From the IMG/VR virus record IMGVR_UViG_3300047509_000156, positions 1 through 64,000 of that record: a stretch of DNA of 64,000 nucleotides; one strand, given 5' to 3'. The translations under genes and the position numbers were made by a program. Shown one piece after another: positions 15,561 to 23,055 of the stretch. How positions within the stretch are numbered: position 1 is the first letter of the stretch; each line of letters begins with the position of its first letter. Below the pieces are notes generated by a model. It was not told where the DNA came from. It saw nothing but the letters and a program-made list of their open reading frames with translations, and ran no database searches. This stretch comes from a virus.

Positions 15561-17696
15561 TCAACTCGACGTGGTAAACGTGGCCCAGACAGTGCTTCCT
15601 GTCGTGTTCACGAACAACCGCGACGTGGTCGAGTTGCCGCCCGTGTTCAGACAGAGACTGCCCTGTGCGGCAGTAAACGTCGGCACTGTCGAACTGACGT
15701 AAATGCCGAACGCGGCCGTGCTGGAGATCAGGACTGCTGCCGTGGTGGCCGCGTTTGATGGCGCCACGTTGGAACAGATCGTCACCGTGCCGGCCGTGCC
15801 GGCACTGGTGCCGCCGTTGATCGTCACCGATCCGCCGCTGCCCGACGTGTTCCCGCCCGCACCGCCAGCGATGGCCACTGCCCCGCCGGTACCCGAACCG
15901 GCGCCTGGTCCTCCGGCGCCTGCCGTAAGGGTAAGGTTCCCGCCAGAGGATGAACCAGAGCCACGGCCACCGACCATACTGGCTGCACCACCGGCCGAGT
16001 TACCGGCCGTTCCTGCCCCGCCAGCGACGGCTACAGCACCACCAGCGCCCGATGTCGCTCCACCCGCTCCGCCCGTCATACTGACTGCGCCGCCGGCGCC
16101 TGTTGCTCCACCTGCTCCGCCTGTCAGGCTTGCCAGTCCGCCAGCAACGGCGGTTGCGCCTGCACCGGCAGCCATGATAAGTGTGCCGCCGCCGGCGCCC
16201 GTTCCGGCGACATTTGTACCGGCCGCCCCGGCCGTGATCGCCACATTGCCTCCAGCACCTGAAGTTCCGGCGCCCGATGTTGCCCCGCCGGCCCCGGCGA
16301 GAATCGTCACTGCTCCACCGGCACCACCCGTTCCTGTCGCCGAACCGGCACCGCCGACGCCAGCCGTGAGTTGGCCTGACCCGCCGATGCCACCGGCACC
16401 AGTGGAACTTGACGCACCACCGGCACCGCCGATCAAGGCTGCCGTGCCGGCCTGGGCTGCCGCCGAGGAACCCGCGACGGTGCCCGAGGCGCCGGCCGTG
16501 ATTGTCACCGCACCACCAGCAGCGCTGGCCTGGCCGCCCGTGGCCGAGCAGGCACCGCCGGCCCCACCTGTGATCGTCACTGCGCCACCAGCGCCAGTGA
16601 TACCAGACGTGGCTGATGAGCAGGCGCCACCAGCACCGCCTGTGATCGATACTGCCGAACCGGCACCACCGATACCGGCCGCTCCTGTCGTTGCTCCGCC
16701 GGCAACGCCAGTGATCGAGATTGTGCCACCAGCGCCACCAGTTCCTGTGGTCGCCGTGCCCGTCGTGCCGCAAGTTAGAGTAATGGCACCGGAAGCCGAG
16801 GCAACGGTTGTCGTGGCGTTGGAAGAGGCGCCCGTCGTGATCGTACAGGCACCACCAGCACCGGATGTTGCACCACCTGCTCCACCCGTCAGGCTGGCGG
16901 CACCGCCGACGCCGGTAGCGCCGCCGGCGCCGGCTGTAGTGGTGCTGGCGCCACCGGCTGCCGAACCCTGGCCGGCACCGCCGACGAGGGAAGCCGCCCC
17001 GCCGGCAGCGTTACCGTTGACGCCGGCACCACCAGTAAGACTCACAGCGCCGCCGGCACCCGAGGTAGCACCACCCGCCGCACCAGCGATGACGACGGCG
17101 CCGCCAGCGGTAGAAGTCGTCGAGGCCCCACCTGTAATGTTGAACGCCTCGCCGCCGGTCGAGGAGATAGCCTGCATCAGGACGCCGCCAGCGGCAGCAG
17201 ACGACGTGATCTTGACGCCAGTGGCGGCACTGCCAGCGCTGGCGGAAACTGCAAACGCCGGGTTCGTCGTGCCGTTGGGACCAACGACAAAGGCGTTTGC
17301 CGACGCCGAGGTGATTGTCTGGGCCACGTTGGTTGTCTGGAGAATGCCGGACTTCAGTGCTCCGGTATTGTCCAGGGTGTACACGTCGAAGAAGCCGCCC
17401 TCGCCCGTCGTGATGAGATAATCAACCGTCGTGGCATCCGTCGTCGCCGCCATCAGGATGTCGCCGGCGCCCAGAGGTAGGTTGACGATGAACAGTTGCT
17501 CGTTTGGTCCCAGTTGCGCCCGCACGATCTGACGTTCCGTCAGGGCACCGGCCGGGTCGATGGAGATGAGAACCGTCTCCGTCAGCGATCCCGACTTGTT
17601 CTGGAGGATCAGCGTGACCTGATTGGGGTAGTTGATGACCCCGGTATAAAGTGCGGTATCGGCGACGGCAAGTTGACCCGAAGCGAGTACAGACAC
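15561..17696 (-). CDS. Glycine/alanine-rich fibre or adhesin (711 aa)
   Basis: GTG start at 17696, placed by an AGGTGAT ribosome site. Residues 1-190 form an ordered beta-rich domain. From about 195 to 640 the sequence is built of irregular 10-14-residue units such as GGAGGATSGAGGAVSLTGGAG, nearly all Gly, Ala, Thr and Ser, the composition of polyglycine-II or collagen-like fibre stalks. A 70-residue C-terminal domain ends in NTTGSTVWATFTTSS. Probably a head or tail fibre exposed on the virion. The opposite strand stays open across it because of this codon pattern and is not a gene. Confidence 0.75.
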   Translation of the reverse strand: MSVLASGQLAVADTALYTGVINYPNQVTLILQNKSGSLTETVLISIDPAGALTERQIVRAQLGPNEQLFIVNLPLGAGDILMAATTDATTVDYLITTGEGGFFDVYTLDNTGALKSGILQTTNVAQTITSASANAFVVGPNGTTNPAFAVSASAGSAATGVKITSSAAAGGVLMQAISSTGGEAFNITGGASTTSTAGGAVVIAGAAGGATSGAGGAVSLTGGAGVNGNAAGGAASLVGGAGQGSAAGGASTTTAGAGGATGVGGAASLTGGAGGATSGAGGACTITTGASSNATTTVASASGAITLTCGTTGTATTGTGGAGGTISITGVAGGATTGAAGIGGAGSAVSITGGAGGACSSATSGITGAGGAVTITGGAGGACSATGGQASAAGGAVTITAGASGTVAGSSAAAQAGTAALIGGAGGASSSTGAGGIGGSGQLTAGVGGAGSATGTGGAGGAVTILAGAGGATSGAGTSGAGGNVAITAGAAGTNVAGTGAGGGTLIMAAGAGATAVAGGLASLTGGAGGATGAGGAVSMTGGAGGATSGAGGAVAVAGGAGTAGNSAGGAASMVGGRGSGSSSGGNLTLTAGAGGPGAGSGTGGAVAIAGGAGGNTSGSGGSVTINGGTSAGTAGTVTICSNVAPSNAATTAAVLISSTAAFGIYVSSTVPTFTAAQGSLCLNTGGNSTTSRLFVNTTGSTVWATFTTSS

Positions 17697-17713
17697 AATA
17701 TCACCTCGATTAT

Positions 17714-17929
17714 TTAGGAGGTTCGATACCACTCGGGCAGCGTGCCAACAGCGGCCTCTGCCGATTTCGTTTGCCGCTCCCCGATTCCCCAGAACTCGAC
17801 TTCCTTGACCGTGCCATCGTCCCCGTAGACGATTTTCTTTACGCGCGGGCAGGTACCGCCGTGCAGGCAGCCGCACCAGCGGCAGGCGCCTTCGAGATCA
17901 AGACCGGGAGTCAGGCTGTCGGCGTTCAT
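17714..17929 (-). CDS. Small Cys-rich protein (71 aa)
   Basis: A CRWCGCLHGGTCPRVKK cluster (16-32) followed by KIVYGDDGTVKEVEFW, a pattern I associate with a short conserved phage protein of unknown role, probably zinc-binding. Its start overlaps the stop of the membrane-anchored gene upstream. Confidence 0.6.
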   Translation of the reverse strand: MNADSLTPGLDLEGACRWCGCLHGGTCPRVKKIVYGDDGTVKEVEFWGIGERQTKSAEAAVGTLPEWYRTS

Positions 17930-18285
17930 CCATTTTCCCTGGCTGATTCATGAACTTGTTCTGCGGTAGCCGCAAACCAGTAGCCACGCACCCACTCTTC
18001 TCTCTCGGGAGATCCTTCTGGATAAGGGATGTTATTAGCATCCCTACCTGCGGCGTATGCCTCGAATCCCTGGAGATACTCCGGCGAGTTCTCGGCTGGC
18101 TTACGGTTTGTGACAAGGTCGTCGTCGATACCCAGCCGTCTCTTGATGCCGCTGATGGCCTTGATCATTCCCAAAAGAAAGGGCACGAAGAAGGCACAGA
18201 ACAGCAGGAGAAACACCAGTTCCATCACCTGAGACGAACTCATGGCTGGTTTACTGCCCGCCTGCTGAACTATCTGTGCTGTCAT
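17926..18285 (-). CDS. Membrane-anchored protein with RMF-like tail (119 aa)
   Basis: One transmembrane segment at about 20-42 (ELVFLLLFCAFFVPFLLGM), then a cytoplasmic-type tail with GFEAYAAGRDANNIPYPEGS and EWVRGYWFA. This 'G..A...G...NPY......W..GW' pattern is that of ribosome modulation factor and related short domains. Role unknown; a membrane-linked small protein within the fibre-portal block. Confidence 0.6.
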   Translation of the reverse strand: MTAQIVQQAGSKPAMSSSQVMELVFLLLFCAFFVPFLLGMIKAISGIKRRLGIDDDLVTNRKPAENSPEYLQGFEAYAAGRDANNIPYPEGSPEREEWVRGYWFAATAEQVHESARENG

Positions 18286-18614
18286 GTCAGGCTCAAAACC
18301 ACGTTGACTGGGGGATCGGGCGGCACGTTCTGCGTCGGGATCGTCAGCGAGTTGGATGTCGCCGGTGCCGAGGAGAGGTTCGTCGCGCCGTTGACGGCCA
18401 CTACTGTGGCAACCAGCACGTCACCGCCTGCCAGCGTGACGCCAGGATTGGCGGCATCCCAGGTTGAAGAGTAGCCTGACGCATCTCCGGATGCCGACTG
18501 GGGCACAGTGACAGGCGAACCGGCGGCGACGCCGTTACGCTGCCAGGAAACGCCATAACTCGTCACTCCCGAGGAGTCTGAAGCGTTCCACGTCACCTTG
18601 GGGTTGATGGCCAT
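18282..18614 (-). CDS. Fibronectin-III-like small protein (110 aa)
   Basis: ATG at 18614 with AAGAGG upstream. The sequence (VTWNASDSSGVTSYGVSWQRNG, about residues 6-27; and a later VATVVAVNGATNLSS) has the strand pattern of a fibronectin type III domain, often found as a surface decoration in tailed phages. Probably a virion decoration. The 80 bases between it and the portal gene hold nothing obvious. Confidence 0.6.
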   Translation of the reverse strand: MAINPKVTWNASDSSGVTSYGVSWQRNGVAAGSPVTVPQSASGDASGYSSTWDAANPGVTLAGGDVLVATVVAVNGATNLSSAPATSNSLTIPTQNVPPDPPVNVVLSLT

Positions 18615-18694
18615 GTGATGATGCCTCTTGTGGTAGTGCAGCCGCAGGCGAACATGTCGCGGCGGTTTGGGTGGACGGTGCAATGCTGCGTCCA

Positions 18695-20278
18695 TCAGGG
18701 ATGGTATCCATTGCCGTTGATACGAGCAAATTTCCGCGTATATGCAGACTTTCCGCCCTGCGTCGGTACAACCGGCGAGCCGCTATTCGTTGGCCGGGTC
18801 CTCTCGACATTACCCGCCTGCCGCATCCGGTTAGGCTGGGAGTTACCTGCCGTGCCTTCGAGGAGCGACTGGAGCTGAGCGTCTTCGGGAGACTCCTCCT
18901 TGGCCGGCGGTTCTCCCGCCTGCTGGACCTGGCCGGGCATTATCTGCCCTTCGCTGCCACCTTCCATTCCTGGCTTCTGGGCAAAGATGGCGCCGTTGAT
19001 GGCTCGCTCCTCGCCCCAGTCCTCGTCGATCTTCTTCAGCTTCCGCAAGTGGCGGATCTCGTTGATGGTCCTGATCCCCGCCTGGAGATCCGTGTTAATC
19101 TGCCTCTCCCTCAACTCCTCGTCGTCGATGGGTTTGGGCTCGTACTCGGCGAAGTAGTTAAAGCCGTAGAACGGCCAGACAAGCGAGAGATTGTCAGCGT
19201 CGGCTAATTGTTGCAGCAGTGGCATCAGGGTGAAGAGGTTGAACTGTTTCAGGGCCGCGTAGAGGATCGCGTAACTCGTGTCCTCGTTCTGGAAGGCCAG
19301 TTGGCGAGAGACGCCAAAGATGCTCATGACGAAGGACATGAGTTGCTTCCAACTCTCCACCCAGCCCATTTCGATGTCTGTTTCTCCGTAGGACTTCATC
19401 GTTAATCCAGGCGAAAGGACGACGGTACTTCCCGTCTTCCACGGCCCGGAGTACATTTGACGCAATTCGTGCTTCAGGCGGTCGAGTTCGGCGCCACGGG
19501 GGAAGAGGATCTGCGGGTCGGCCTCGACGACGTTGTCCGGTTTGGCCGCGTTCTGAGTGCGAGCAAATCTTCCCTGCTCGATCGAATTAAGCGTGTCCAA
19601 AGGCAAGGAACAGGCTGTCAGAGGCGAGAGTCCTTCCTGATCGGTGAGCGGATGAGGGAATCGCGTCGCCGTGATATAGCGCGCCGGCACGACGACGCCG
19701 CCTTGGTTCCAGGCGCCGGGCATCAGGTTTAGTGGACCTGGCCAGAAAGGCTGGATGCGGTAGGCGCCATCGGGATAGACGGATGATGGAGCAATAGGCT
19801 GGTAGGTCCCCGTGGGTACGTTCCACTGCTCGTGCGGCCTGCCGAAACCGTCTTTCACCTGCCAGATGAGCGAGGTGCCGGTTAACTCCAACTGCTGTAC
19901 CCGTCGTCGCCTGAGCGTGGCCCCTGTCTCCTTGGGGTTGGGGTGGTTAAAGACGCGGCAGAGGTCATGGCTCCTTGGCAGCGCCTCGCGGTGTTCGAGG
20001 TCGTTGCCCATCCTGGCTTCCTCTTCCCACTGGTAGAGGCGCAGGGAAGCAGCGGCAGCCTGGTCCATCAGTACCTTGATGGCTACGTAGACGGCGCCGA
20101 TGTCGCGGAAACTTTCCTTGAGGTGGTCGCTCCACCAGTTGACGGGGGCGGGAGAACGGCGGGCGGCGAGATAGTTCTCCCGTGCCATCACGTCGGCAGG
20201 CGAGCCTTCACCGGCCATCTCGGAGACTGGCTGATGGTAGACGGCGGAGAACAGGCCCTGGTAGGAAGGTTTGGCCAT
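18695..20278 (-). CDS. Portal protein
   Basis: 527 residues of the HK97-type portal family, the dodecameric ring at the capsid vertex through which DNA enters. Matching features: MARENYLAARRSP start region, ELTGTSLIWQVKDGFGRP, WNVPTG.YQPI, DG.YRIQPFWPG, the GLSPLTACS segment, SRQLAFQNEDTSYA with the usual Asn/Thr-rich stem, and TINEIRHLRKLKKID near the C-terminus. The C-terminal 90 residues are Gln/Pro-rich. The major capsid gene is 37 kb away, which is unusual for this family. Two short segments reappear in small genes at 54.1-54.7 kb. Confidence 0.93.
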   Translation of the reverse strand: MAKPSYQGLFSAVYHQPVSEMAGEGSPADVMARENYLAARRSPAPVNWWSDHLKESFRDIGAVYVAIKVLMDQAAAASLRLYQWEEEARMGNDLEHREALPRSHDLCRVFNHPNPKETGATLRRRRVQQLELTGTSLIWQVKDGFGRPHEQWNVPTGTYQPIAPSSVYPDGAYRIQPFWPGPLNLMPGAWNQGGVVVPARYITATRFPHPLTDQEGLSPLTACSLPLDTLNSIEQGRFARTQNAAKPDNVVEADPQILFPRGAELDRLKHELRQMYSGPWKTGSTVVLSPGLTMKSYGETDIEMGWVESWKQLMSFVMSIFGVSRQLAFQNEDTSYAILYAALKQFNLFTLMPLLQQLADADNLSLVWPFYGFNYFAEYEPKPIDDEELRERQINTDLQAGIRTINEIRHLRKLKKIDEDWGEERAINGAIFAQKPGMEGGSEGQIMPGQVQQAGEPPAKEESPEDAQLQSLLEGTAGNSQPNRMRQAGNVERTRPTNSGSPVVPTQGGKSAYTRKFARINGNGYHP

Positions 20279-20281
20279 ATT

Positions 20282-21130
20282 TCACCAATTATAGCGTATC
20301 GGGAGCCGGATACCCTCTTCCTCGTCGCCCTGAAAGGTCCCCGCCGCCGGCCGCAGGGCAAACTGCTGGTAGCAGAGGATGTTGCCCGACGCGGCGGCGC
20401 TGTCGTTGACTGTGAAGGCTCCCGTCGCTCCGGCGGGCGACGTGGCAGCCTTGGCGTAGCACAGCGCCATCTGGCAATTCGTGGGGCTGCTTGCCAGAAT
20501 GTTAAACGATGCTTGTGTGAACGTGTTAGCGCCGTTGAAGTTGGCGATACAGAACAACTCTAGCGACTTATCCGTCACCGTGTTGAACGTCGCCACGCTG
20601 ATCGAGTTGGCGCCCGTGTTGCTGCTGCCCGTGCCCGTAGCGTCGATGGGTGTCACGTTGTCCACGCCCGTGAACGATGCGACTTCCCACGACAGGTCGG
20701 CTGCCCCAACTGCGGCGTTGGCCGTGAAGCCGAGGTTGGCGACAGACTGCAACGCCACCCAGACGGCAATCCATACTTTGGTGCTGGTGATTGCCGAGCC
20801 GATGAGAGTCCATCCAGCCGGTCCCGTTACTGTGCCGGCTGTGGTTCCGGCGTTCGTGGCGAAGGAACAGATGAGGATGTCGCCGGTCGATACCGTTGGC
20901 TTTGTGATCGTCTCGGTCTTGGGCAGGACTGGAGCGTGGTCCGTACCCGTCGTACTGTTGTGGAAGGTAATGGCGTTTAGCGTGATCGCCGCAGGCGGCT
21001 TCCACAACTCAGGCTTTCGCTGCTGCTTTCTCCTACGGCGCACGGGCATGCGGCTGTCGAAGAGGCACAGGTCGCTCGCGCGTGCCTCCTCGATTTGAGG
21101 AGAGTACCAGTCTAGACGGCGACAGCCCAT
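20282..21130 (-). CDS. Beta-sandwich virion protein (282 aa)
   Basis: Beta-rich Thr/Ala-rich protein with a PAGWTLIGSA segment and repeated VAS/VAT strands; a related layout (TPAGWTLQLP) occurs in the gene at 35698. This pattern is typical of phage surface domains. The first 27 residues are basic and may be untranslated: an alternative ATG lies at 21049. Directly upstream of portal, three bases apart. Probable structural decoration. Confidence 0.6.
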   Translation of the reverse strand: MGCRRLDWYSPQIEEARASDLCLFDSRMPVRRRRKQQRKPELWKPPAAITLNAITFHNSTTGTDHAPVLPKTETITKPTVSTGDILICSFATNAGTTAGTVTGPAGWTLIGSAITSTKVWIAVWVALQSVANLGFTANAAVGAADLSWEVASFTGVDNVTPIDATGTGSSNTGANSISVATFNTVTDKSLELFCIANFNGANTFTQASFNILASSPTNCQMALCYAKAATSPAGATGAFTVNDSAAASGNILCYQQFALRPAAGTFQGDEEEGIRLPIRYNW

Positions 21131-21385
21131 TTACGAGAAACACCCCTGTAAATGTGCCTCTTTTGCCTCGACCATCTGTCCGGAACCTGGACAAGCAACC
21201 ATACCTTCTTTGACCCAGCAATTGGCCGTCTTGGCAAACCCATCCTCTCCGGCGAACGAAGCGTTCTTGTCCGCAGATTCAGCCAAATGAGGCGTTAGCG
21301 GAACCATTTTGTCGGCCTGTCCAGGAGGACGGACAAAAACAGCCAAACCGCATACGGGGCATTTGGCTGCGTACATAGGGAACAT
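21131..21385 (-). CDS. Zinc-knuckle small protein (84 aa)
   Basis: CPVCG knuckle at 9-13 with a second Cys pair further on (NCWVKEGMVACPG). Stop and next ATG are adjacent. No further assignment. Confidence 0.55.
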   Translation of the reverse strand: MFPMYAAKCPVCGLAVFVRPPGQADKMVPLTPHLAESADKNASFAGEDGFAKTANCWVKEGMVACPGSGQMVEAKEAHLQGCFS

Positions 21386-21430
21386 AACTTTTCCTCTTGT
21401 CTGTCTAGTTTGCGGCAGCCCACTCTCACC

Positions 21431-21844
21431 TCACGGGGTATCGTAACTCAACTGGATGCCGGCGTTGAGCGAACTGCCCAGCGTGTCGAAGTTGATTCTC
21501 ATGGCGTCGGGCAACTTGCCCTGAGCATTGACAGGCAAAGGGAAGGTTTCGGACGGCACCGTGAAACTGCCGTCCTTGGGACTGAGCCCGCCCTGCCAGT
21601 TGTATACCGCACCCGTAGCGGAAAAGTTCAATCCGCCGTCCCAGGAGGCGCTGACCGTGACGCGGCAGGAGTTCGCCGGGTTCTTGGCGTCCGTGTCCGA
21701 CATGACACCCTGAACGACGAAGCGCTTGTAGGGCTGGCCGGTGACAGGGTCCAGCGCGGGAAGCACCACGGACGCAGAGTCGTAGGCGCCGCCGCTGCGG
21801 ACTTGCTGCACGAGGCCGGTGACGGGGACAGAGGCGGATGGCAT
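21431..21844 (-). CDS. Beta-rich small virion protein (137 aa)
   Basis: Start at 21844 chosen for a strong AAGAGGAG site. Thr/Ser/Val-rich with VTVSASWDGGLNFSATG, consistent with an immunoglobulin-like or decoration fold. Similar layout to the genes at 22037 and 22391 (all have an 'NPANS/DPTNS'-type turn and a 'W..G' strand), so the group may be related by duplication. Confidence 0.6.
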   Translation of the reverse strand: MPSASVPVTGLVQQVRSGGAYDSASVVLPALDPVTGQPYKRFVVQGVMSDTDAKNPANSCRVTVSASWDGGLNFSATGAVYNWQGGLSPKDGSFTVPSETFPLPVNAQGKLPDAMRINFDTLGSSLNAGIQLSYDTP

Positions 21845-21845
21845 A

Positions 21846-22025
21846 TTAGTTCTCCTCTTGTGGGACGTGTGACCACTCGATAGTAGGAGAAGATTTACCC
21901 TTCTCGGGCAACCCGATTGAAACAAGCACCAGATTATTGTCAGAAGGCACCCGAAGCGTCGTTGTCTCAATCTGGTTCAGGTTGTCCTCCGGCCCTACCG
22001 TTGACACTTGCAATGTAATCGCCAT
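21846..22025 (-). CDS. Small hypothetical protein (59 aa)
   Basis: Start at 22025 is set by AGAGGAGACG a few bases upstream. Beta-rich, 59 residues, unrecognised; part of a run of small genes with strong ribosome sites. Confidence 0.6.
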   Translation of the reverse strand: MAITLQVSTVGPEDNLNQIETTTLRVPSDNNLVLVSIGLPEKGKSSPTIEWSHVPQEEN

Positions 22026-22036
22026 CTCGTCTCCTC

Positions 22037-22375
22037 TCAGGTAAAGGCCAGGTCCACTTCCTTGACGATGACCTGGGTGATGGTGTGCAGCACGCCACGC
22101 ACGCGCTTCGGCGGGGCGAGTTTGCTGAACTGGAAGGGAACAGAAGAGGGAGGAGTCCCGGCGGCATTCCCGTTCCAGACCGGCCCGGATGCAACCCAAC
22201 TGAAGCCCGTGCCGAAATCAGCCTCTATGTCGAGCTGGAGGCTGTTCGTCGGGTCTTTCGCCTGATTGTCACCCAGAACAGCCGTCAGCGTGGCCGTGGA
22301 CGTGCCGGCTGGCGGGGGTTGCCAGGCCGTGTTGAACGAGCCGACGACGTTGTTGGTGAGATCGAGTACCTTCAT
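22037..22375 (-). CDS. Beta-rich small virion protein (112 aa)
   Basis: Contains DPTNSLQLDIEADFGTGFSW, which parallels NPANSCRVTVSASWDGGLNF in the gene at 21431. Probably the same fold and a paralogue. Strong ribosome site (AGGAGGG) upstream. Confidence 0.6.
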   Translation of the reverse strand: MKVLDLTNNVVGSFNTAWQPPPAGTSTATLTAVLGDNQAKDPTNSLQLDIEADFGTGFSWVASGPVWNGNAAGTPPSSVPFQFSKLAPPKRVRGVLHTITQVIVKEVDLAFT

Positions 22376-22390
22376 TCTACCCTCCTTTCC

Positions 22391-22723
22391 TCATGCACTT
22401 CCCGTGATCGCCACCTGCGCCGTGCCCGATATCCAGTTACCCGGTTGTGCCCGCAATAGTCGCGGCCCCAGCGCTGGCAAGACAGCGATAAATGTATCGC
22501 TGCCCTCTCTTTCACTGGTGATCGTGGCCAGTGGGATACTCACACCCTCACCGATTGAGGGGTCGCTCCAGAGGTGGATCGTGCCCGTCCACGGCAGGGG
22601 CGTTTGCGTGACCGGATCGACGGCTGTGGTGACAAGGACGGTCAATCGCGACTCACCGCCAGCGGGCGCCAGGATAATGGGCGGGTCGTCGATGCTGCTG
22701 ATTATTCCGCTGACTTGACTCAT
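22391..22723 (-). CDS. Beta-rich small virion protein (110 aa)
   Basis: ATG at 22723 with AGGAGAAAAC upstream. Alternating hydrophobic strands, a DPVTQTPLPWTGTIHLW turn and Val/Thr-rich segments. Likely a structural or decoration domain. The longer frame upstream lies over the neighbouring gene and is rejected. Confidence 0.6.
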   Translation of the reverse strand: MSQVSGIISSIDDPPIILAPAGGESRLTVLVTTAVDPVTQTPLPWTGTIHLWSDPSIGEGVSIPLATITSEREGSDTFIAVLPALGPRLLRAQPGNWISGTAQVAITGSA

Positions 22724-22734
22724 GGAGTTTTCTC

Positions 22735-23055
22735 CTACGGCTGAAACAAACACAGCGCGCCCGTCGAGAGTTCCGCCGCATTGCCGGGATCGGTGCGGCG
22801 AATCTTGTACTGATACGTTCTCGCTGTCAGGTTGACGGTGGCCGATGCCGGTATGACGATGGTAACGATGCCATTGGCCGGGTCGGTGATCGTGACGCTC
22901 CCTCCGGCGATTCCAGGGATGACGATATCCGTGTAATTCACCGAGAATGAGATACCCCAGCCGGCGATCGACTGCGGTGTACCGTCGGCGGCGAGGATCT
23001 GATCGGTGATGCCGATGTCGTCGCCCAGAGTAAAGCCAAGGTTCGTCTGGCTCAT
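22735..23055 (-). CDS. BppU-N-like structural protein (106 aa)
   Basis: Opens MSQTNLGFTLGDDIGITDQI and continues with a Gly/Ile/Thr-rich immunoglobulin-like pattern (SIAGWGISFSVNYTD). This resembles the N-terminal domain of baseplate upper proteins (BppU family), which attach receptor-binding modules. The match is by eye. Its ATG overlaps the stop of the giant repeat protein. Confidence 0.6.
   Translation of the reverse strand: MSQTNLGFTLGDDIGITDQILAADGTPQSIAGWGISFSVNYTDIVIPGIAGGSVTITDPANGIVTIVIPASATVNLTARTYQYKIRRTDPGNAAELSTGALCLFQP

Noticed and set aside
15703-17421. 572-residue rightward Pro/Ala-rich open frame
   Set aside because: It is the antisense of the Gly/Ala-rich fibre gene: GGN/GCN codons read backwards as CC/GC codons, so the frame stays open by composition. 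No ribosome site or domain.
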